Part shown: positions 56,867 through 64,000 of the stretch, piece after piece | Layout: each line of letters starts with the position of its first letter | Position numbering within the stretch: the stretch's first letter is position 1 | Assembly: GCA_007844125.1 (NCBI GenBank) | Contig: CM017572.1 | Coordinates: 41,617,077-41,681,076, forward strand | Source: Sinonovacula constricta | Lineage: Eukaryota; Mollusca; Bivalvia; Cardiida; Solecurtidae | DNA length: 64,000 bases | Direction of reading: 5' to 3' | Made by a program: the position numbers and the translations under genes | The notes under the pieces: model-generated | Databases searched by the model: none | The model's input: only the letters and a program-made list of their open reading frames with translations | Told to the model about the DNA's origin: nothing

Positions 56867-58879
56867 ATATAATGTTACCCTCTTAATTAAATATCACTAA
56901 ACATTAACAAAAGAGCTAAATGTATTTACAGCTGGCATTTTCTATTTGCTTCAGATTTATAAAAAATACTATTTAGTAAGATTTTGATTTTTAACAAATG
57001 TCTGTTAAATAATTCATGTTGTTGATGAGTGGCAATATGGTAAGATGCCAGTTTAATCCAGTTATTCAGAAAATTCCAGTTAATCATGTGACTCCCAATT
57101 AAAGATGAAATGAAAATATTTTTAATAACATCAAAATTTAATCATAATGATAAAACCAGCAACTACAACTTCACTTACTGTAATAAATGTTTACAATACT
57201 AACTATACTGCTTAATAATTGCTTAATTTATACAGACAAAAATCTGCAAAATCATTTATCACAAAATCCAAGATAAACCAACTCACCATAAAATCACTGT
57301 CAGGTCACAGTGAGATTAGAACAATCCAAAAACTGTAACAGAAAGTGAAAACAAAACAAGAACTAACAGTGTGCAAATCTAAAATACATTTGCACCCCCC
57401 AACATGGCAACCAGAAAATCAACCAAGAGACTGGAGTTTCGGTTTCATTCTACATTGTGCTTATTGTCTGGCATCATTCACAATTCCATTGACAATTTGA
57501 CAGAATTATTATATTAATTTTGTACACTTAAAGAACAAAACTCTCAATCAGTCAGTTTGAACATGCATGTCTGGCTTTTAACATTTACGATTTCATGAAA
57601 GTTAAAATTAAGTATCACTTTGGGCTGAAAGATTGTTTGCTGTCTTGATAAATTATTTTTTGGCCTGTCAAACAAATTTTACTTTGCTATTGCCAGATCT
57701 CTATATGTTGATATTGTTTCAAATTTCCTACTCTTTCATTTCATTCAGTACTTACCATACGAAAAAAGTCTCTGCTTTTCATCAAATTATTCATACAAAA
57801 CAAGGAACTTCGATAAGACCTACAAAAAGGCCAACCACGAACGAGTGCTGAACGCGGTTTGTTCAAAATTTAAGATTTGCATAGCAACGGATTTTTTTAC
57901 TGGATTATGTTAAAGCCGCAAAACTCTTAGCATGCAAACAAGAACAAGCAACAGGGGACCGAACACGCAAAGCATCAACGCTGAAACTCACTACTGGCCG
58001 TGAAATATTTGAACAAATTCGACTGGCCGTCCAATTTTCTCTTTTTCATTTTTACCAGTTTTCAAAACATTTTGGACTGTGTTCACTTTTTCGCTACACA
58101 GGGCGATCAAACTATCACACATTGTTGGAAAAATTTAACCAGTCAACATTGCGATAACGCTGTTATCCAAAGCATTCCGAAACAGCATTAAATAGCGCAA
58201 AAGGGACAAAGTGCCAAAAATATCGACATTGGCGAAAACACACGCATGGACATCGATCAATTTTTGAACCTTTGGGAATTTCAGCCAGCCGAAACCTGAT
58301 TTTAAACGGCCATATTGGCCGGCGGCCGGCTCTTATTGAGAACCCTGATAATGTATATATTAAATGGGACTTTGCAGGTCATCTTAACATTAATTGGTTA
58401 CTGTAAAGTTTTTATAAGAGTTTCAATAATAATAATAATAATTGTTAAGTAACATTGACATTGTTTTCACATTTACTGGCATTCTTCACTGACAGTATTT
58501 TCTTGCAAATAACCGCTGACGAAGTAAAGAAACACCCCGTCTGATCCTTCACTATAAACAGGATAATGGCGGATTAATAATATTGCCGTTTTGTTTTTTT
58601 TTTTCAAAAAAAAAGAAATCGTCGATTTAAAATTAAATGCTATGCTAAAATCATAAATCTACCGCAGTTCTGCATTTAGTAAGGCTAGCAATGTAAATTA
58701 TGGCCAAAAATAAAATTTTTACAAGGAATAAACACATTGAACGTAATGGAAAATTACCGGGTTATATGCCACTATGATATAAATTCGTTTCGAATATTGA
58801 ATATGATTCGAATACACGTTACGAATATTCGAATATATTTTTGGGATTCGATTTACGTCCCTAATAAATTGCATTGTGT

Positions 58880-60225
58880 TTTGTCCAGTGTGGGGTATGT
58901 GTAGTGTATATATACTTTGAATTTTCATAGTCATCTTGTGGAATAAGGAATTGATGATTTATAGGGCATTGAGTAGCAACAACCAATGACTTTAAAACAT
59001 ACATAAATACATATAAAACTATATATTTTCTGAAAGAGCTCAAGAAACCATTTACAAAAATGTATAGGTTTACTATGTTACACCTATCTGTTTCAAATTC
59101 ACAGGCGTCACAATCTCAAAAATCTACAGTCTTCAATAGTAATATTTTTGAATTCTGAAATAAAGTTGACCTCAGTTTATATTTTCATTCTGAAACAGTT
59201 TTAGCACAATTATTCACTATAAACTTGTTTAATGAACATATCTGACCTGTTCTGTAACTTAAACTTGGCTGTAAACTGCGTGGAGTTGTTGGAGTACCCC
59301 TTCAAACTGGACCACCGTTAAAAAAATGGACCTGAAAATGTACAAAAAAGAACATTTTTAAGTTGGTTAATCATGTGAATGATATTTTTAAATGGTTTTC
59401 AACTATTTTGAGTCATAATGGTTCATCAAAGCATTAGTAAGTTGCTCAGTAAAATATATTTGATAAAGAATTATCAAAATTTGCATTTTAAAGGGCTACA
59501 AAATTAACCCCACCCCTACCCCACTTTAAATATATCACATTATCAATTACGTACCATTTTCTTGCCTTACAGTAAAAATTGATATTTGTATGGAATATCT
59601 ATCTGGATGATTAAAATACAATACAAATCACACTTATTTTAACCAAAGAAACAATCATAGTAACATTTAAAGTTGAAACATGGTTAAATGGAACATTTCA
59701 ATCAACTGCATTTCAGAACCGAACTGAAAACAAACAGCAACTGCTTCTAAGTAACTGTCTAGAGCAAATATGTCTTTTTGATCAGTCTTTTGAATATCAT
59801 TCTGCTGGAAATGAGAAACAATACAAACACTACTGTAACAGCTAATTATAAAATTCAACATGCTTAACAACATGCTTAACAACATGCCTAACAAACAGAA
59901 TCCACCAGAACCTTGGTATTTTTTTTTTGTTATTTCTTCCAAACAAAAAGGTTTGTCAAATTCCAATTTTTATCATTAACATCTATTTGAACACTTAGTT
60001 ATAAATTTATATTTTATAGGAGTATTTACTTTGCAAGGTTATGGTGGTAACTAATTGAAAATCAGTAACTGTGGGGAGGTATTAACTGTTATATCTTACA
60101 TGAAAATTATATGGAATATGCCAATCTCAGATTTCTTGCATCTGTAAATAAATCTTAATATAACCAAATTTATTTCTTCTATTGAGTCTCTACATAGTCT
60201 TGACTGAATTTTTAATTGCCTTTTA
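58880..60225. other. AT-rich DNA, nothing coding
   Basis: Contains three near copies of AACATGCTTAAC near 59850-59895. No exon with good SRA similarity was found on plus. Confidence 0.45.
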
Positions 60226-60232
60226 CTATGCT

Positions 60233-63166
60233 TTAATCACCTCTTTTGTAATCTTCCACCAAATTGTATGCATACACATCCTCGTCATCTTCATATTTGA
60301 TGTTATACCAAGTGCTAAATCCAGGTACTACTGATATCACATATCCTTTGTATTGTTGTCCATCATTAAATGTATGCATTACAGTTTTACCAACAAGTAA
60401 TGGGATACTGTCTTGCTGTTTTTCACTAGTTTCCAAAATTAAAGTGTCCTCAATAAGGGTGGTAACATTCTGTTTTAGTTCTTCAAGACTTAATTTTATG
60501 TATTTCCCTGCTGGATTTTTTTGAGTAAAATTGTATATTTTTTGGATTTTGATGTTTTTGTTTCAATACACCTTTTCTAAATTTTAACTGTGCCTGCAAT
60601 GCTTCTCATTTCTCATTGTCTGAATCAAGTCTTCCTAGGCCTTCATTTACTCGAGCTTCGTTCTGCCATAATCTGTAAAAGCACACTTTGTATGTCATTT
60701 TCTCTAAATCCTGTATTCTTTTTCTTTCAGTCTCTTCAAGTTTACTTCTATTTTCTTGAATTTCTAGCCTCTTCACTTCAGTTTCTTTCAACCTAATTTT
60801 AAAGCGATCCCTGATTGATTTACTTTCTGTTCTAGCATTACTAATAAGTTGTTCTCTTTTATCATGTTCTAGTGTATTAAGTCACTCTCTTGTTTTATTG
60901 TGAGAATAAAGTAAATAGGACTCATTTGTAAGTAATTTTGCATTTGGTCTATAGCGTAATAATTGGTCCAACTGACCAAACACAAATTCTGGAAGTTTGT
61001 TATGTTTCATAACTGATTTGGTTTCTGCTACAAGTTCTTCACGTGGATTAGAGAATTTACCACCTGGCAAATGATCTGAAACCATTCTTTTTAAAAGTTC
61101 AGACATAGACAGGAAAAGAGCCTGAAGCAATGAATACAACACTTCATTTAAAGGAATATTATCCTCAAACAAGACTTTAGATTCTGCATCATCCGCAATC
61201 ACAGTGTTGAAGGGGCTTGTTTCTTTATTAATGAATTGACCCATAAGCTCTATGTCCTCTGCACCTATATCAAGAAAGTCTATTAGTTCTTTGAAATAGA
61301 TATTCATCTCAAATATGTGCCCAGGGGCTTCTAAAAGTTTCCACATTGGTCCAGTAATAAGCTTCGATATAAGACCGAAAGCCTTTAATCCTGCTAAAAA
61401 CAGAACTTCCTTGAAGTCTAGTGATACAGCTTTTAATAAATCATTAGTTAGTCCATAAACTTCATCTAAGAATTCTGAAATCCTTGTTTTATGGTAATAT
61501 GTTGCTAGTGCTAAACTGAAAACAAGGTTGAATCTGTTGTGTTTGAATCTGACTATATGGTTCTTTTCTTTTTTTGCCTTCAGGTAAGTTGTCCATGGTA
61601 GACTAACCCCATTTTTCTCATCTTGGCCTACTGCAAAACACTTTGAAGAAGTTCTGGTTAAACGCAAAGTACCACTTTCATTTCTGTGGTATCTCTTAAG
61701 TTCTGGTTTTGATGCTGAACCTACATCCTTACAAACTAAGTAATTCTTTTCAAACTTTTTTATTGTACTCTCACATGTATCAGCTAAACCAACTAAAAGA
61801 TGTAAACCACAAAAGAAGTTATTCATTTTCGAACAAAGTTTTCTTTCATTTTCAGTTAAATTTTCCCAATCGCCAATAATTTATGTTAAAATATCACTTC
61901 TAAATTACTCTAAAAAGAGTAAATTGAAATTCTTCTCTGTCGATGCTCTGTCCAACATAGTGTCTCTAGAAGTTTATATCCCATGTTCATGTCATTCACA
62001 CCTTCTGCCTCATGACAGTATGTTGTAATATCATCAAGAATGTTTTTTAAAGTTTCTAAAGTACTCAGTCCGCTTTTATCGACCATTTCACGTAGCCCTA
62101 AAATGTATGAATTCTGTTCTTCATCAGTACATATGTATGTCTGCATACATTTGCCATATTTTCTGGTTTCATCTGTTCAAAGAGTTGTTTTCTCTTTGTC
62201 TGTTAATACACAGCCGATTTGTTTCTGCGCCACAGCCAGTTTACTGTCCACAATTCTATTCACTGTTGAAGCTGAAAATTTTAACCACAAAGTTTTGCAA
62301 CTTCCTTTATAACAGGTCCAACCCTTTCAACTGGAACTTTCATAACAGTCAAATTCATCACACACATAACTGCTTCATATGTATACTTATTTGTGAAGCA
62401 TCATATAGTTCTAATTCCGGAGAATCATTTAGGAGCGCTTGCATATAATCAATTGTCAAATTTGCATCTCTCAGATCCTTAACATTTTTGTTTGCAATGG
62501 TAACAGCTTCTTCATTTGATGTAACTGTTTCTTTAAATAATGCAGTTTCAACATGCTTTCTTTTGTTCTGTGTGTTTAACATTAACACTTTATTTTTTAA
62601 TTCAACCACTGCTAACTTGTACTTAGCATTTTTTACTTTTTCCTTTGACAGTTTGTAATTAAGTAACTTATTACTTTTTTCAACCACTTTTAAATTCAAC
62701 CACTTTTAAATGACCTTTCAGCTGCTTAATGGTTTCTTGTTTCTCTTTAAATTTAGTTTGCAATTTTGAATGAACTTCTTCAGACTTTAAAGAACTAAGT
62801 TGTTCAATATTTGTTACTGAAGCATGTGAAACTGTGTCAGATGATGATAATGGCACTTGCACTGGAACTGTAAATCTTTCATTCAAACAGTTTAATTTAG
62901 CCTGTCCCCTTTTGTCTTTCCGTTGCTTAAGAACTCTGTGCACTTAAGAAAATAAAGCTTCTTTATTTAGTTCATTTAAATTTATGTCAACTATTTTTGA
63001 TATCCAAGCAATAATAGTCTTTAAATACTAAGTTATGGTTAACTGCAAAGTTATATAAATCTACTGCAAGTCCATTTGTAAAATTAGCTTGACCAACAAA
63101 AGAAATGTTTGATTTATTCAATAATGACTCTTCTGTTATATTATTTAATTCTAGAAAAGACCTCAT
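60233..63166 (-). pseudogene. broken transposase-like gene with coiled coils and Tudor-like end; family not named
   Basis: Minus-strand pieces in order: 63166-62987 (MRSFLELNNITEESLLNKSN...); 62943-62680 (Lys/Gln-rich coiled coil); 62699-62358 (coiled coil then TIDYMQALLNDSPELELYD); 62146-61910 (MQTYICTDEEQNSYILGLRE ... TLKNILDDITTYCHEAEG), preceded in another frame by a TDET-like acidic motif; 61826-60882 (314 codons, opening MNNFFCGLHLLVGLADTCES); 60791-60606 (coiled coil); 60436-60233 (LLVGKTVMHTFNDGQQYKGY then VISVVPGFSTWYNIKYEDDE), a small beta-rich Tudor/chromo-like module. Pieces change frame and carry stops. I recall similar proteins in multi-copy families of corals and molluscs, which suggests a DNA transposon, but I cannot name the superfamily. 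Confidence 0.6.
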
Positions 63167-63302
63167 CTTTATTTTTACTGGGGATAGATACCAAATAAAT
63201 CAATATTCCCAGTTAATAACGTCTGCACTTGCACAAATCTGATTAAAATATACTTAGAACAAACTTATAGGCATTCTCCCAACTATTACTTTTGTGGGGG
63301 AA

Positions 63303-63390
63303 AAAGGTCAGGGGGTTAGAGCATCCAACCACTAATCTGAAGTCACATGTTTAAGACCTAGATCCAGGTAAGATTCTTCTGTGATTTTCC
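63303..63390 (+). repeat. tRNA-derived SINE head
   Basis: GGTCAGGGGGTTAGAGCATC (box A) and a decayed box B CATGTTTAAGACC at tRNA spacing. Confidence 0.55.
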
Positions 63391-63451
63391 ATATATACTA
63401 CAAATGCTGTTGGGATTTCTGCATGCAACAAAAGTGCTCAACTATAAGACC

Positions 63452-63527
63452 TGTCGGGGATTGAACCCACTCGGTGAGGGGCTGAGGAGTTTCAAGTGAC
63501 TCTAACCACTAGACCACGGTCTCCCCC
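63452..63527 (-). repeat. tRNA-derived SINE head, minus strand
   Basis: On minus: GACCGTGGTCTAGTGGTTAG (box A) and GTGGGTTCAATCCCCGAC (box B). It faces the SINE head at 63303 across about 60 bp. Confidence 0.65.
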
Positions 63528-63589
63528 TTCTTTTTATAATATGTTCAAGAATCAATAACTACATTCATAATTAACATGGAACTAATTAC

Positions 63590-63679
63590 CTCAATGTATG
63601 ATCCAACTTCAATGCAAGAGGCATTAGCTATATCACATTCACTTTCAGTCTCACTTTCAAATAAATCTCGATCACTCAT
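63590..63679 (-). CDS. possible first exon, acidic N-terminus
   Basis: ATG at 63679 opens 30 codons, MSDRDLFESETESECDIANA then SCIEVGSYIE, ending at GTAATT, a plausible donor. It lies upstream of the broken gene at 60.2-63.2 kb on the same strand and may be its first exon, although the acceptor near 63175 would bring in a stop at once. No function can be assigned. Confidence 0.4.
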
Positions 63680-63684
63680 CGGGA

Positions 63685-64000
63685 TATCAGTTCAGTTGGC
63701 CTAAGAAACAGTTGTAAATGAAACTGAAAGTAAAACAAATACATACTCACTAAGTAACTCAGCTAACTCAGTAACCCGATAAACTCACTTTAAAATCACA
63801 ACAGAAGAATAATCAATAGTAAATCAATAATATACACCAAATATAGTCATAACTCGAAAATAATACAAAGCAATCAAGAAAGAAAAAAGAAAAGCCGTGG
63901 AAACAACATATCATAAGTCACATAATCAACGTAATATCCAAGTACAAATGAATTGGGTACGAATAACACACTCGAAAATAAGCAGAAAAATATGACTTTA
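63685..64000. other. AT-rich DNA to window end
   Basis: No feature seen. Confidence 0.5.

Larger units (their letters stand above)
53647..58347 (-). mobile_element. inner hAT element (6-bp TSD) with broken transposase
   Basis: Perfect 16-bp inverted ends CAGGGTTCTCAATAAG (53647-53662 and 58332-58347) and flanking ATAATG on both sides (53641-53646, 58348-58353), a 6-bp duplication. The 4.7-kb element carries a minus-strand hAT-type transposase with three disruptions. Its CAGGGTTC ends resemble those of the 413-bp MITE at 34046. Confidence 0.93.
52192..58863. mobile_element. outer hAT-like element (8-bp TSD), split by a nested hAT
   Basis: Left end TAGGGATGTTAACG, right end (inverted) TAGGGACGTAAATCG; subterminal regions are rich in TATTCGAATA motifs. 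ATAAATTG lies at 52184-52191 and 58864-58871, an exact 8-bp duplication as in hAT elements. Subtracting the nested element leaves about 1.96 kb without a transposase frame, so this was a non-autonomous hAT. It lies 187 bp downstream of the last SRA-gene exon seen. Confidence 0.85.

Noticed and set aside
57840..58350. GC-rich CCGGCGGCCGGC near the end of the inner hAT suggested a CpG promoter.
   Set aside because: It is confined to the subterminal region next to the perfect inverted repeat, so it is better explained as part of the transposon end.
59084..59160. A TTCACAG acceptor followed by GCGTCACAATCTC was considered as the next SRA-gene exon.
   Set aside because: The short translation does not resemble the expected NLRTxPQS segment strongly enough and no clear donor follows.

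Overview
The window is eukaryotic, and most likely from a bivalve mollusc. It is AT-rich and gene-poor, dominated by transposons and tandem repeats. The coding signals are short exons with GT-AG borders, there are several tRNA-headed SINEs, and there is a long repeat family that begins GCTCACCTGAGCACAA, which is common in bivalve genomes. The assignment rests on repeat families recalled from knowledge and was not tested by a search. I see no rRNA, no canonical tRNA gene, no CRISPR array and no prokaryotic gene organisation.

Layout. 1-17.1 kb: two large minisatellites (43-bp units at 1-1615 and 32-bp units at 9846-11598), CA/CT microsatellites, SINE copies and otherwise plain AT-rich DNA. 17.17-23.20 kb: a young BEL/Pao LTR retrotransposon on the minus strand, with a 5-bp target duplication, LTRs identical except for one indel, a gag frame and a pol frame. 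The two frames are in the same phase and are split by a single UAG inside the protease. 23.4-27.2 kb: small tandem repeats, then the remains of a Ty3/Gypsy element (gag scrap, polypurine tract, probable LTR). 27.18-30.65 kb: about 20 copies of a roughly 170-bp satellite, fused on the left to the Gypsy gag scrap and on the right to a Penelope-like element (30.65-32.77 kb) with an intact RT and GIY-YIG frame and a hammerhead-like motif over its stop codon.

33-52 kb: the only convincing host gene, on the plus strand. Five exons with compatible splice phases (36050-36151, 41356-41461, 44128-44188, 45416-45525, 51968-52005) encode a basic N-terminus and the first half of an SRA/YDG domain, the fold that reads methylated DNA in UHRF1 and SUVH proteins. 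Its 3' end is not visible in the window. Its introns hold a 435-bp TRIM (miniature LTR element with a tRNA-Leu primer site), a mariner-derived remnant with intron-like gaps, a 4.6-kb TIR element with a 7-bp duplication (P-like), SINEs, a fold-back MITE, two copies of the GCTCACCTGAGC family, and a minisatellite of splice-donor-like units next to exon 4.

52.2-58.9 kb: two nested hAT elements, an outer one with an 8-bp duplication and an inner one with a 6-bp duplication that carries a broken zinc-finger transposase. 60.2-63.7 kb: a broken multi-part minus-strand gene that looks transposon-derived, with coiled coils, a transposase-like core and a Tudor-like C-terminal module; I could not assign it to a named superfamily.

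Taken together, a probable methyl-DNA reader gene has introns built almost wholly from mobile DNA of at least six classes, several of which can be delimited to the base by target duplications.
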